A stretch of DNA of 37,706 nt from Actinomycetes bacterium (GCA_023392475.1 JAEVZA010000083.1:1-37706); one strand, 5' to 3'. Counted from the first letter of the stretch, positions 6,459 to 15,665 are shown. Notes: generated by a model from the sequence alone, not told the origin. Numbers and translations: made by a program.

Positions 6459-7553
6459 TCACGGCCAGACGAGGCGCTCGACGACGAGGACGGCGACCGC
6501 GGCGGCGAGGGCCGGCAGCGCGACGGGCACCGTCGTCCGGGCGTAGCGCCGGAGCCCGACCTCGACGCCCTCGTCGCGGGCGATCCGCCACCACAGCAAG
6601 TTGGCGAGCGCACCGAGCGGGAGCAGCACGGAGCCGACGTTCACGCCCAGCAGCCACGCCCACACGCCCCACGACGTGCGGTCCACGCCGTCGACGACGA
6701 CGAGCAGCGCCGGGAGGTTGTTGACCGCGTTCGCCGCGACCGTCGCCGCGCCCGACACCGCGACGAGCCCGGCCGGCCCGGCGCCCTGCACGAGGTCGCC
6801 GATGCGGTCCGACGGGACGACGAGCGCGACCGCCACGGCGATCGCGGCGACGAGGGCTGCCGTCCCGATCGGCACCTCGCGCCACGGGATCGCGCGGGTG
6901 ACGACGACGAGCACGAGGTCGGCCACCAGCGCGCACATCCACGGCTGCACCCCGACGCTCGGCCCCACCACGAAGCCGGCGAGCAGCGCGACGACCACCG
7001 CGCCGCCGATCGCCAGCGCGCGCCGGTCGGGCCGTCCGTCCGGCTCGACGGGCAGCACCGTCGGCCACCGCCTCCGGTACGCCACCCAGCCGACGAGGAC
7101 CGCGGCGAGCGACGGCAGCGCGAGGTGGCCGACGACGTCGGCGACGTCCGCGCCGAGCCGCTCGACCACGATCAGGTTGGTCAGGTTCGACACCGGCAGG
7201 AACGACGAGGCGAACGCGGCGAGGAGGAGCGGGACGGCCGCCACGCCGAGCGGGTCGTGCCCGCTGCGACGGGCGAGCCGCACGAACAGCGGGGTCAGCA
7301 GGACGACCGTGGTGTCCAGGTTCAGCACCGCGGTGGTGACCGCGGCGAGGGCCCACAGCCACGCGACCGGCACGCCGGTCGGTCGACGGCGCGCCATCGA
7401 GCGCGCCGCGGCCTCGAAGAACCCGAGCTCGTCGAGCAGCGCGGCCAGCGGCACGCCGGCGAGCAGGAACGCGAGGGCCGGGGCGAGCGAGCTCAGCTGG
7501 TCGGCGGCGCGGGACACGGCGCAGCCGTTGTACCCGACGGAGGCGGCTGGCAT
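6459..7553 (-). CDS. ArsB/SLC13-like ion transporter
   Basis: This 364-residue polytopic membrane protein (about ten hydrophobic segments) resembles the ArsB/NhaD/SLC13 ion-transporter superfamily. Two asparagine-rich re-entrant-loop motifs fit that fold: FLPVSNLTNLIV (about residues 118-129) and ANAVNNLPALLVV (about 275-287). An early LNLDTTVVLLTPL is typical of ArsB-type permeases. The substrate (arsenite, Na+/H+ or a dicarboxylate) cannot be fixed; no ars genes are adjacent. ATG 7553 has a GAGG 11 nt upstream. GTG 7517 is an alternative that removes a 12-residue leader. It lies 33 nt downstream of tRNA-Lys on the same strand, so read-through from the tRNA promoter is possible. Its 3' end abuts hairpin repeat C. 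Confidence 0.8.
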   Translation of the reverse strand: MPAASVGYNGCAVSRAADQLSSLAPALAFLLAGVPLAALLDELGFFEAAARSMARRRPTGVPVAWLWALAAVTTAVLNLDTTVVLLTPLFVRLARRSGHDPLGVAAVPLLLAAFASSFLPVSNLTNLIVVERLGADVADVVGHLALPSLAAVLVGWVAYRRRWPTVLPVEPDGRPDRRALAIGGAVVVALLAGFVVGPSVGVQPWMCALVADLVLVVVTRAIPWREVPIGTAALVAAIAVAVALVVPSDRIGDLVQGAGPAGLVAVSGAATVAANAVNNLPALLVVVDGVDRTSWGVWAWLLGVNVGSVLLPLGALANLLWWRIARDEGVEVGLRRYARTTVPVALPALAAAVAVLVVERLVWP

Positions 7554-7586
7554 GTCCGCACTGACCTCGAGGCTCGATCGCCTGGG

Positions 7587-7659
<73 letters not shown>

Positions 7660-7824
7660 GGGACTGCAACATAACGGTCGAGAGAACGCACACGAGGCGG
7701 AGTGCTCGTCAGCGACCCGATCTCAGGGGGCTGCTCCAGCGTGGACTCGGTCACGTCGCTGCCCGCCGCTGACGACCTCGGTGGCACCGCCACGCCGGCC
7801 GCCCCTCCCGGCGCGTGCGGGGGT

Positions 7825-7830
7825 TAGCGT
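7825..7830 (+). promoter_or_regulatory. Possible TAGCGT -10 box of the MFS gene
   Basis: TAGCGT lies 12 nt before the ATG at 7843, giving at most a few bases of leader. No ribosome-binding site is visible before that ATG. Confidence 0.35.
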
Positions 7831-7842
7831 CGAGAACGACCG

Positions 7843-9090
7843 ATGCCTCCTGTGCACAACCCGCGCGTCGACGATGTTCGACGAATCGTCGCGACACGTG
7901 CGATCCGAGGCTTCGCCGACGGGTTCGTCAGCGTCCTGCTCGCCCAGTACCTGACCGAGCTCGGGTTCTCTCCGGTACAGGTCGGTGCGATCGTCACCGG
8001 CACGCTGCTCGGCTCCGCCGCGCTCACGCTGACGTTCGGTCTCACCGCGCACCGCATCACCCTGCGACGGCTGCTGCTGACCGCGGCGATCGTGATGGCT
8101 GCGACCGGCATCGGCTTCGCATCCTTCACGGCGTTCTGGCCGCTGTTGATCGTTGCCGTCCTCGGCACGCTGAACCCGTCGGCCGGCGACGTCAGCGTGT
8201 TCCTGCCGACGGAGCAGGCGGTGGTCGCATCCGAGGTCGACGACACCGACCGACCCCGCACGTTCGCGTTCTACAACGTCGGCGGAACGATCGCAGGCGC
8301 TGTGGGTGCGCTCGTGTCAGGAGCACCGCAGGCCGCCGCGAACGCTCTCGGTTGGGAACTCGTGACGGCACAACGAGCCGGCTTCGTCGGCTACGCCGTC
8401 GTCGGCCTCATCGTGTTCGTCGCCTACCGAGGTCTGCACTCCCGCACGAGCTCCTCGGTCGAAGCGACCTCGTCCACCGATCGACGCCGCGCCCTGCACC
8501 ACTCGCACCGGATCGTGCTCCAGCTCTCGGCGCTGTTCAGCCTCGACTCGGCGGGGAGCGGGTTCGTCGTGACGTCGCTGCTCGTGTTGTGGCTGCACCT
8601 GCGTTTCGACCTGTCGACGGCCACGACCGCCAGCGTGTTCTTCGCGGCCGGGCTGCTCGGCGGTTGCTCGCAACTCCTCGCGCCACGCCTCGCGCGGCGC
8701 TTCGGTCTGATCCCGACCATGGCGTGGACCCACATGCCGGCCAACATCCTGCTGGTGCTCGCCGCCTTCTCCCCGTCCGGTGCAGTCGCGATCGTCCTGC
8801 TGCTGACCCGATCCCTGTTCGCTCAGATGGATGTCCCCGCGCGGCAGGCGTTCGTCATGGCCGTCGTGTCACGCGAGGAGCGCGCCGCGGCCTCGAGCGT
8901 GACGAACGTGCCCCGCAGCCTCGCGTCGGCGGCCACCCCGTTGATCGCCGGCGCGCTGCTGAACCACTCGACCTTCGGCTGGCCGCTCGTCATCGCCGGC
9001 ACGACCAAGTTGTCCTACGACATCGTCCTGCTCCTGTTGTACCGACACGTACCGGAGTCGAGAGCCACCGTCGATCGCCCTGCGGCTTGA
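7843..9090 (+). CDS. MFS transporter
   Basis: The 415-residue protein has two sets of about six hydrophobic helices separated by a polar central loop (HSRTSSSVEATSSTDRRR, about residues 203-222), the layout of the major facilitator superfamily. The loop between helices 2 and 3 reads TAHRITLRRLL in place of the strict GxxxDRxGRR motif. The second half has ARRFGLIP in the equivalent place, followed by QMDVPARQAFVMAVV. This last segment is typical of the subgroup annotated as drug or metabolite efflux permeases. The transported compound is unknown. Its third-codon bases look less strictly G/C than in flanking genes, a mild hint of different origin. The start is supported only by the -10 box just upstream. 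It converges on the MDMPI-family gene. Confidence 0.85.
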   Translation: MPPVHNPRVDDVRRIVATRAIRGFADGFVSVLLAQYLTELGFSPVQVGAIVTGTLLGSAALTLTFGLTAHRITLRRLLLTAAIVMAATGIGFASFTAFWPLLIVAVLGTLNPSAGDVSVFLPTEQAVVASEVDDTDRPRTFAFYNVGGTIAGAVGALVSGAPQAAANALGWELVTAQRAGFVGYAVVGLIVFVAYRGLHSRTSSSVEATSSTDRRRALHHSHRIVLQLSALFSLDSAGSGFVVTSLLVLWLHLRFDLSTATTASVFFAAGLLGGCSQLLAPRLARRFGLIPTMAWTHMPANILLVLAAFSPSGAVAIVLLLTRSLFAQMDVPARQAFVMAVVSREERAAASSVTNVPRSLASAATPLIAGALLNHSTFGWPLVIAGTTKLSYDIVLLLLYRHVPESRATVDRPAA

Positions 9091-9114
9091 TCCGAACGGT
9101 GCGAGCACCGACCG

Positions 9115-9738
9115 TCAGGCGAGCCACTCCCGGAGCGATGCGACGCCATCGCCGTGCAACCTGTCGATCCGCGCTCGTCGGCCGGCGGCCGTCAACGCCA
9201 GGTTCTCCATCGTTCCCTGCACCTCCGGGCCGCTGCCGTGCGTCCAGGCACGGTCGGTGGCGATCCAGCGGACCTCCGGCCGCCGATTGGTGGTGAAGGA
9301 ACCGCCGAGCCGTCGGAACAGCAGGCCGAGCACCGGTTCGTAGTGCCCGGGCGGCACGTCGATCGCAGCTCCGAGCGGGATGCGAACGTCGAGGCTGTGC
9401 AGGAGGATGTCGCTCAGCGGTGCGGCATCCGGCCATCCAGGTGGTGAGAACCGATACCGGGCGACGGCTCGATAGCGAGCGACGAGCTCATCCGTCGGCA
9501 GTCGAGCGTCGTCGACGGCAAGCTCGTGGTTCGCCTTGTCGAAGCTGCCCTTGGCCCTGATCACCGCGGTCGCGTAGCGCGTGGCCGGGGGATGCGCGGC
9601 GAGGATCAGGTGCGCCAGGACGTCGCGGATCGTCCACCCGGCGCAGAGGGACTCCACCTCCCAACGGTCGCCCTCGATGCCTTCGAACGTCGTCAACAGC
9701 GACTCGCGGGCATCGAAGGTGACCGGCCAGAGGTCCAC
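9115..9738 (-). CDS. Maleylpyruvate-isomerase-family (MDMPI/DinB-fold) mycothiol-dependent protein
   Basis: This 207-residue protein starts VDLWPVTFDARESLL and then has CAGWTIRDVLAHLILA. That is the metal-binding N-terminal domain of mycothiol-dependent maleylpyruvate isomerases and their many actinobacterial relatives. Metal ligands in the family are histidines and an acidic residue; candidates here are His in VLAHL and in LLHSLDVRIPLG. The likely role is a mycothiol- or bacillithiol-linked transfer or isomerisation, with substrate unknown. An in-frame TTG at 9777 or ATG at 9771 would add a hydrophobic stretch. I prefer GTG 9738 because a TATCGT -10 box ends 6 nt before it and the family domain begins exactly there. 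Confidence 0.8.
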   Translation of the reverse strand: MDLWPVTFDARESLLTTFEGIEGDRWEVESLCAGWTIRDVLAHLILAAHPPATRYATAVIRAKGSFDKANHELAVDDARLPTDELVARYRAVARYRFSPPGWPDAAPLSDILLHSLDVRIPLGAAIDVPPGHYEPVLGLLFRRLGGSFTTNRRPEVRWIATDRAWTHGSGPEVQGTMENLALTAAGRRARIDRLHGDGVASLREWLA

Positions 9739-9744
9739 CGGAGG

Positions 9745-9750
9745 ACGATA
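9745..9750 (-). promoter_or_regulatory. TATCGT -10 box that decides the start at 9738
   Basis: TATCGT on the minus strand is 6 nt before GTG 9738. It supports a leaderless message and the shorter protein. Confidence 0.45.
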
Positions 9751-9932
9751 CGCCGGGCTGGCGAGGATCATCGTCAAGCCGCCGAGCAGCAGCAGTGCGC
9801 CGATGATGGTCAGGGGGGAGCGCGCTGCCCTCCGGTGAGCGCGAGTGCCCCGTCGGCGCTCGGAGGCCGAGGTGCCCTCGTCTCGGGTGTCGTCATCGGG
9901 GGGTGATCGACGTGGCGACCGCGCGTCGGCGG

Positions 9933-10433
9933 CTACGCGATGACGAGGTTGACCCGCCAGACGCCGAGCCCGCGGGCTGGCTCACCATCGGAGTCGAGTT
10001 CGGTGAGCGCGACCGCACCGCCGTAGAAGCACGCGAGGCGCAGCACATCCGCGTGGCCTTCGGGTGGTGGGCCGACCGCGCCGCGGTGCTGTGTGAACGC
10101 GACGGCCCAGGAGGTGCCGGCGCGGAGCTTCGCCATCGGCGGGGCCGGCGCCTGGTCGCACGCCACGTTCGTGTCGAAGAAGGTGCCGGCGACGTGCACG
10201 AGGACGCCGTGGTCCCATCCGGCCGAGTCGATGAGCGCCGAGAGATCGGCGCGGCCCTCCTCGAGGGACTCGAGCGTCGGGCGGGCCCGGCCGCCGTAGG
10301 TGTGGGTCAACCAGTGGCGGTAGTGGTGCAGCGCCGCGGCGACCTCCGGGTCGGACAGGTCCGACAGCGCCTCGACGCTGAAGGCCCCGACTCGGGGAAC
10401 TGCATCATCGCCGCCGAGCCCGTGCGCCGCCAT
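9933..10433 (-). CDS. Hypothetical protein
   Basis: This 166-residue soluble protein is not recognised. The first half is helical and histidine/tyrosine-rich (ALHHYRHWLTHTYGGRARP, about residues 35-53). The second half is beta-rich (HGVLVHVAGTFFDTN, ADVLRLACFYGGAVALTEL, LGVWRVNLVIA) and could form a small barrel. ATG 10433 is 8 nt after a TAGCGT -10 box on the minus strand (10442-10447), supporting this start and expression. A much longer open frame continues upstream through the amidohydrolase gene but is only a reverse-strand shadow. The 195-nt gap to the next gene downstream shows no clear signal. Confidence 0.6.
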   Translation of the reverse strand: MAAHGLGGDDAVPRVGAFSVEALSDLSDPEVAAALHHYRHWLTHTYGGRARPTLESLEEGRADLSALIDSAGWDHGVLVHVAGTFFDTNVACDQAPAPPMAKLRAGTSWAVAFTQHRGAVGPPPEGHADVLRLACFYGGAVALTELDSDGEPARGLGVWRVNLVIA

Positions 10434-10745
10434 GGCCGCCGACGCTAGAGGCAGGCCGGTCCGGGCACAGGGCCCGAACTGGCAGAGACGTCGAACGCGC
10501 TGATGACCCTGATCGGTGGCCGAGGGCATTCCCGCTCGAGCCGCCGACGCAGCGGCCCTGCTGGACGGCGAGCTCATCTCCTCGTGATGCCCGGCTGACA
10601 CGACGTGCGGCCGCCGCTCGATGGCCAGCGGCGAGCGCTGATCGACCAGCGGCGTAACAGCGATCGGGCGGAGATCCGGCGACGAGCACCGCGGCACTGC
10701 CCGTTGGCAGACTCCGTGCCAGGGATCGCACCAGGAGGGGCCGGC
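10434..10745. other. Intergenic region between divergent genes
   Basis: This 312-nt stretch separates the hypothetical gene (minus) from the amidohydrolase gene (plus). It holds the TAGCGT -10 box at 10442-10447 for the former and an AGGAGGGG ribosome-binding site near 10732 for the latter. I see no further gene, RNA or repeat in it. Confidence 0.5.
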
Positions 10746-11954
10746 ATGCCGTACAGCTCGGGTCGGATCGTGCACGACGCAGACGCGCACATCATGGAGA
10801 CGCCGACGTGGCTGCGCGACCACGCCGACCCGTCGCTGCGCGATCGCATCGCGCCGCTGCGGTACCCGGGTGGCAACGAGCTGCGCCAGACCGGCGACGT
10901 CGAGGCGCAGCAACGAGACCTGGATGCCGCCTTCGAGAAGCTCGCGGCCAAGCACCGCAGCGCCGAGTACACGGGCGACGAGGAAGCGGAGGTGATGAAC
11001 CGCAAGAACTTCGCCGCCACCGGGTCGTTCCTCCCCGAGGACCGTCCGCGGGCCCTCGACCTGCTCGGCTTCTCGAGCCAGCTGCTGTTCAACACCTTCC
11101 ACAACCGTCGGCTCCACGACTGGGAGCACGGTGGCGACCTCGACCTCGCCTACGGGACCGCCCGGGCCCACAACCGCGGGATGCTCGAGTTCTGCTCGGT
11201 CGACCGACGCCTGCTCGCCAGCTGCTACGTGCCGCTCGTGGACTTCGACCGTGCCGAGGAGATGGCGGGCGAGGCGATCCAGGCCGGTGCGGCGGCACTG
11301 CTCGTGGCGTCGGGTTGCCCGGCCGGCCACGCCCCCAGCCACCTCGGCCTCGACCCCGTGTGGGCGCAGGCCCAGGAGGCCGGCATCCCGGTGGTGTTCC
11401 ACGTCGGGGGCACCGACGATCTGATCGACCCCGACTACTTCCGCAACGGGCTGCCCGTCCCACCGGACTTCCACGGCGGTGAGGAGAACTTCCGCTCGGT
11501 GGACTACATGGGCATCCCCCACCCGCCGATGCAGACGCTCGCCACCATGATCTTCGACGGCGTGCTCGACCGGTTCCCCGACCTGCGCATCGGGGTGATC
11601 GAGCAGGGCGCGATCTGGCTGCCGTCGTGGACGCGGCAGATGGAGTCGGCCTTCGACGCGTTCGCCCGCCACGAGGACCGGCTGAAGGCACTGGCCCTGC
11701 GGCCCACGGAGTACGTCACCCGCCAGATCCGGGTCACCCCCTACCCCACCGAGGACGTCGGCTGGATCATCGAGCAGAACGGCCCCGAGGTCTGCCTCTT
11801 CTCGTCGGACTACCCGCACGTCGAGGGCGGTCGGCGCCCGATCGAGCGGTTCGAATCCAGCCTCGGCGACGCGTCGGACGAGGTGCGCGACCGCTTCTAC
11901 CGCGACAACTTCCTCGATCTGATGGGATCCGCCGCGGTGGCGCTGGCCACCTGA
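10746..11954 (+). CDS. Amidohydrolase-family metal-dependent hydrolase
   Basis: The 402-residue protein fits the Amidohydro_2 group (TIM-barrel metal hydrolases and decarboxylases). It opens IVHDADAHIMETPTWL, where the DAH-IME pattern stands in for the metal-binding DxHxxE. It continues with a barrel histidine in VVFHVGG and ends with SSDYPHVEGGRRPIERFE, where the aspartate is the usual last active-site ligand. Relatives include 2-amino-3-carboxymuconate-semialdehyde decarboxylase and many uncharacterised actinobacterial proteins. The substrate is unknown. ATG 10746 has a strong AGGAGGGG 6 nt upstream. The region before it is open but unlike the family. Confidence 0.85.
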   Translation: MPYSSGRIVHDADAHIMETPTWLRDHADPSLRDRIAPLRYPGGNELRQTGDVEAQQRDLDAAFEKLAAKHRSAEYTGDEEAEVMNRKNFAATGSFLPEDRPRALDLLGFSSQLLFNTFHNRRLHDWEHGGDLDLAYGTARAHNRGMLEFCSVDRRLLASCYVPLVDFDRAEEMAGEAIQAGAAALLVASGCPAGHAPSHLGLDPVWAQAQEAGIPVVFHVGGTDDLIDPDYFRNGLPVPPDFHGGEENFRSVDYMGIPHPPMQTLATMIFDGVLDRFPDLRIGVIEQGAIWLPSWTRQMESAFDAFARHEDRLKALALRPTEYVTRQIRVTPYPTEDVGWIIEQNGPEVCLFSSDYPHVEGGRRPIERFESSLGDASDEVRDRFYRDNFLDLMGSAAVALAT

Positions 11955-11967
11955 ACGACGATGGACG

Positions 11968-12007
11968 GCACCCCGACGGTGCGACAGCCAGATCGGCAGT
12001 CCTGCCG
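11968..12007. terminator. Possible bidirectional terminator hairpins
   Basis: Two short inverted repeats lie between convergent genes: GCACC-ccgac-GGTGC (11968-11982) and CGGCAG-tc-CTGCCG (11994-12007). Neither has a T-tract, so the call is weak. Confidence 0.3.
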
Positions 12008-12048
12008 GAGGATCGCTGAGCTCGTCGGCGACCCCGTGCCGCCGTGGC

Positions 12049-14544
12049 TCAGATGTGGGCGGCGCTGCGCAGGCTGATCGCGCCTTGGACCGCGGGCTGG
12101 GCCATGACGGGGAGGCCGAGCATGTCCTCCCAGGCCCTGAGCGCGGCGGGGTGCCCGGCGCCGGCCGTCGCGTTCGGACCTGGGCTCGCGGTGGGCGCGA
12201 TGATCAGGTTCGGTACCGGCCGGTCCTCGTCGTAGAGGACGAACACCGCGGTGGTGCCGGCCGCGTAGGCCGAACTGTCGAGGATGGGTTGGATGTGTTG
12301 GGCCGCCCACGCGTCGACGTTGGCGTTGGCGCAGTCGTGACCGTCGTTGCACAGGTTCGGGGTCAGGATCGAGAACGTCGGCAGGTTGTTCACGTCCAGT
12401 TCGCTCAGTGGTCGGACTTCCGTGTTGCAGAAGTCGTGGTCGTTGTGGACTCCGCTCCCGTCGGTGTACGTCCCGTAGAAGTAGAGGTCCGGGATGTGCT
12501 TGTCCGCGTTGCCTGCCGCCGAGCAGCCGGTCGTCGCCCCCTCGACGAAGTTCCGTGCCGTTGCGCCGGACACACGAACCTGCCGGAAGATGTTGTCGTC
12601 GGTCGACTGGCACGTGGTGCTCGGCGAGCAGTCGTCGACCGTCAACGGGTTGGAGACGCCGCTGGTCAGCCCGATGTACTGGTTCAGGCTGTTCTGCGAG
12701 GTGTTCGTCTCCGTCCAGTCGGAGAAGGCGGTGCACTTGGAGCCGAGGTCGTGGAGGTACGGCATGTTCGGGTCCGCGAACCCGACACCGCCGACGTCGG
12801 CCCAGGTCCGGTTCTCCTCCATGATCACGACCACGTGCTGGTAGCGCGCCGGCGGCGCGGCCGACGACCCGCACGGGGTCGTGGTCGTCGTCGGGTTCGT
12901 CGGTCCGGCCTGGAAGTCGTCGAACCGGGCGACGGTCGGGGCGTTGGTTGCGGTGCTCGACAGGTAGCTCATGAGCCCCACGCCGCCCGCCGCCTGGAGG
13001 TTGGCGGTGGTGTCGGTGACCGAGGCGGCCCACGCGGTCGGTTCGGTGCTGGCGACCGACCAGACCTTGGCCCGGACGGTGGTCGGGTTGGTGCCGGTGG
13101 CTTGGACCCGGATCCGCAGGTTCGAGCCGGCGGCGTAGGTCAGCCCGGGCACGACCGCCTCGGCCCGGATCGTCGTCTCCGCACCCGTGCTGGACAGGCG
13201 CAGGAGTGAGAGCGCCACCTGTCCGGAGGCCAGGAGGTGCACCTTGGCCCGGTAGTCGCCGACACCGACCAGTCGCCGTGCCACGGCGGAGAGGTAGATC
13301 CCTCCCCCGGTCGGCGCCTTGTCGGTGGTGGCGGTGACCTGCACGTCGGTGTCGGTCGAGGACACGCCGGTGAGGTACATCGACGGGCCGGATCCGGCGG
13401 TCATCGTGATGCTGGCGGTCCCGGCGTTGACCGCGAACTGCGAGCCGGCGTTGTTCGTCGTCCACGCACCACCGGACTCGGCGGTGCCCCAGCCTCCCGA
13501 GGTGGTTCGGGTGAACGAGTCCCTCGCGTAGCCGACGGGCGGCGGCCCGGTCGGACTGACCGTGCGCGTCGTCGTCGCGGTCGCCCCCTGGTTGTCCGTC
13601 ACCGTCAACGTCACCGTGTAGGTCCCCGCCACATACGTGTGCGACGACGTCACCCCCGATCCGGTGCTCGACGGACCATCACCGAACGCCCACGCGTACG
13701 ACGCCACCGACCCATCCGGATCCGACGACCCAGACCCATCGAAGGAACACACCAACAACGCGCACGACGCCGAGAACGACGCCACCGGCACCTGGTTCGG
13801 CGGCGGGGTCCCCCCACCCGTCGGGCCGGCCACGACGTCGTCGAGCAACAGGGTGAGGGGGCCGTTCGTGGCGGTCCCCGACAGGTAGTCCCAGACCCCG
13901 ACCCCGCCGTTGGCCTGCAGCACCGGGGTCGAGTCGGTCGCCTGCAGCAACCACGAGGACGGCTCGGAGGTCCCGTCCTTCCACACCTTCGCCTGCAGGC
14001 TCGCCGGCGCCGTGCCGGCCACCTGGAGGCGCACCCGGACGAACTCACCGGCGTTCCACGTCAGTCCAGGGACCGTCGCCACGTTCTGGAGCACGGTCTC
14101 GGCACCGCCCACGACCCGGACCAGCTGCGCGGTGACGACACCGCCCGTCTGGTTGCGCAGCTTGAGCCGGTAGTCGTTGCTGGCGTTCACACGTCGGCCG
14201 ATGACCGCCACGTACGAGCCGCCACCCGTCTGCGCCTTGTCGAACGCCAGGCGTGCGGACACCTCGGTGTCGGTCTTCACGACCGAGTCCAGGCTGGCGG
14301 TCCGGCTTGCGCTCGCCGTCGTCGAGATGCGGCCCACGCCTCCGGAGACCGAGAAGCTGGCGGCACTCCCCGTGACCGTCCACGCGCCGCCCGTGTCTGC
14401 TGTGCCCAAGCCGTTGCTCACCGTCCGGGTGAACGCATCCGTGGCGTAGTTGGATCCGGCCGCCGCACTGGCCGACACACCCACCGCGGCGAACGAGGCG
14501 AGCACGGCCGCGTTGACGAGGAGCACGAGAGCACGGCGGTACAT
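12049..14544 (-). CDS. Secreted PKD-domain phosphoesterase (phospholipase C/acid phosphatase-like)
   Basis: This 831-residue exported protein has a signal peptide at about 1-28 (ALVLLVNAAVLASFAAVGVSASA). Domain order is: a LamG-like beta-sandwich (about 30-240), a PKD domain (about 248-330, with SDPDGSVASYAWAFGDG), a second LamG-like domain (about 336-540), a threonine linker, and a C-terminal phosphoesterase domain (about 563-831). The last opens with VVVIMEENRTW and contains NQYIGLTSG and VFVLYDEDRPVPNLIIAP, the pattern of PF04185 enzymes. Those hydrolyse phosphate esters, including phospholipids. Two adhesion-like domains suggest surface or polysaccharide binding. ATG 14544 has GGAG 9 nt upstream; ATG 14568 is possible. 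The PKD part uses G- and T-ending codons unlike its neighbours. Confidence 0.85.
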   Translation of the reverse strand: MYRRALVLLVNAAVLASFAAVGVSASAAAGSNYATDAFTRTVSNGLGTADTGGAWTVTGSAASFSVSGGVGRISTTASASRTASLDSVVKTDTEVSARLAFDKAQTGGGSYVAVIGRRVNASNDYRLKLRNQTGGVVTAQLVRVVGGAETVLQNVATVPGLTWNAGEFVRVRLQVAGTAPASLQAKVWKDGTSEPSSWLLQATDSTPVLQANGGVGVWDYLSGTATNGPLTLLLDDVVAGPTGGGTPPPNQVPVASFSASCALLVCSFDGSGSSDPDGSVASYAWAFGDGPSSTGSGVTSSHTYVAGTYTVTLTVTDNQGATATTTRTVSPTGPPPVGYARDSFTRTTSGGWGTAESGGAWTTNNAGSQFAVNAGTASITMTAGSGPSMYLTGVSSTDTDVQVTATTDKAPTGGGIYLSAVARRLVGVGDYRAKVHLLASGQVALSLLRLSSTGAETTIRAEAVVPGLTYAAGSNLRIRVQATGTNPTTVRAKVWSVASTEPTAWAASVTDTTANLQAAGGVGLMSYLSSTATNAPTVARFDDFQAGPTNPTTTTTPCGSSAAPPARYQHVVVIMEENRTWADVGGVGFADPNMPYLHDLGSKCTAFSDWTETNTSQNSLNQYIGLTSGVSNPLTVDDCSPSTTCQSTDDNIFRQVRVSGATARNFVEGATTGCSAAGNADKHIPDLYFYGTYTDGSGVHNDHDFCNTEVRPLSELDVNNLPTFSILTPNLCNDGHDCANANVDAWAAQHIQPILDSSAYAAGTTAVFVLYDEDRPVPNLIIAPTASPGPNATAGAGHPAALRAWEDMLGLPVMAQPAVQGAISLRSAAHI

Positions 14545-14600
14545 CGGTACTCGCTCCGTCGCAGCCATCCCCAGGCCCCCCGGCAACCACACTCGGCAAC

Positions 14601-15665
14601 GTGCCCCAAGGACGAGTATCCAGGTCCGCACCCCAGACCGCAAACGATCGCTCCCCGATCCCGATCTCCCAGGCCTCTTCGGACAGGGCGCCGCCGGCAC
14701 GTTCAGCCACTTCGAAGCGGTCACGACAGGCAGCTGACCGACACGACGAGGGCCGCGGACGCAGCCGGGCCGCCGCATGCGCGGCGGCCCGGACCGCGGC
14801 CGCCGCGGATGCCCTCGGTGACCGGTGGTGGCGGGCGAGGCTCCTCAGTTGGAGCGCTGTCAGCGTTCACCTCGGGGGCGACACGACCGCTGCGGCGGCG
14901 CAGGCCGACGAGGCTCGACTGCTCGCCCAGGAGATCGAGGACCGGTCGCAGATGCTCCGGAGCTGCGCCGTGCTCCTCGGACTTCCCGACATCGACCCCG
15001 GCGCGCTGCCCGATCCCGAGCAGCTGCTCGCCGTGGCCCGTGACGCGGTGTTCGAGGAGGGAGCGCTCCGCTGCCTGCTCGCCGTGCGATCGCCTGACGC
15101 GGCGATCGCCGCGGCGCACCTGTCGGTCACGCTGGACCTCGCCCAGAGGTCGGGGCTCTGGTTCCTGGAGGAGTTGTCGACCGCGGTGGCGGTGACGGCT
15201 GCGGTTCGCGCCGGCCAGTACGAGCGCGCCGCCCTCCTGATCGGTGGTCTCTCGTCGCGTTGGCCTGCCATCCAGCTCCAGGTCGCCCCCGGCCACCGGC
15301 ATCTGTACGAGGCATCCCGGGCCGAAGCCGCCGAGGCCCTGGGCGAACCCGCGTTCTCCCGGCTCGAGACCCAGGGCTCGCTCGGCGGTTGGAACGACAC
15401 ACTCGAGTGCTGTCGCGGGCTGCTCGCCGATCTCCGTGCTCCCGCTGGCGGCGCCACAGGGCGTCTGACCGCGCGGGAGCGCCAGGTCCTGGACGAGATG
15501 GCCAAGGGGCTGACCAACAAGGAGGTCGCGATCGCGCTCGGGATGCGACCCAAGACCGTCTCCCACCACGCTTCCTCGATCTTCCGGAAGCTCGGGGTGC
15601 GAACCCGCACGGCAGCGGTGATCCGCGGCCGAAGCTGGACGCAGGGCTCGGACGCACCTTCCTGA
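14601..15665 (+). CDS. LuxR-type regulator, probably a 5'-truncated remnant
   Basis: The C-terminal 60 residues form a clear LuxR/GerE helix-turn-helix (LTARERQVLDEMAKGLTNKE, then MRPKTVSHHASSIFRKLGVR). Before it, about 230 residues look like the helical tail of large ATP-dependent LuxR (LAL) regulators, which are normally 800-1000 residues long. No ATPase domain precedes it. Upstream of about 14740 the frame encodes unlike, arginine/serine-rich sequence, and the only start there is GTG 14601, with no ribosome-binding site or -10 box. The next in-frame start is an ATG near 14950, inside the helical region. I therefore read it as the surviving 3' part of a longer regulator. If expressed, it would be a DNA-binding protein without its ATP switch. 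Confidence 0.6.
   Translation: MPQGRVSRSAPQTANDRSPIPISQASSDRAPPARSATSKRSRQAADRHDEGRGRSRAAACAAARTAAAADALGDRWWRARLLSWSAVSVHLGGDTTAAAAQADEARLLAQEIEDRSQMLRSCAVLLGLPDIDPGALPDPEQLLAVARDAVFEEGALRCLLAVRSPDAAIAAAHLSVTLDLAQRSGLWFLEELSTAVAVTAAVRAGQYERAALLIGGLSSRWPAIQLQVAPGHRHLYEASRAEAAEALGEPAFSRLETQGSLGGWNDTLECCRGLLADLRAPAGGATGRLTARERQVLDEMAKGLTNKEVAIALGMRPKTVSHHASSIFRKLGVRTRTAAVIRGRSWTQGSDAPS

Noticed and set aside
9739..9905. Frameshifted N-terminal membrane anchor of the MDMPI protein (a TM-like stretch upstream, broken at a C6 run)
   Set aside because: The TATCGT box before GTG 9738 and the family's normal N-terminus make the shorter protein sufficient. The upstream hydrophobic stretch may be chance.
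9933..11819. A 628-residue minus-strand frame across the amidohydrolase gene
   Set aside because: It is a GC-rich antisense shadow; only its last 166 codons, after a -10 box and ATG at 10433, look like a gene.
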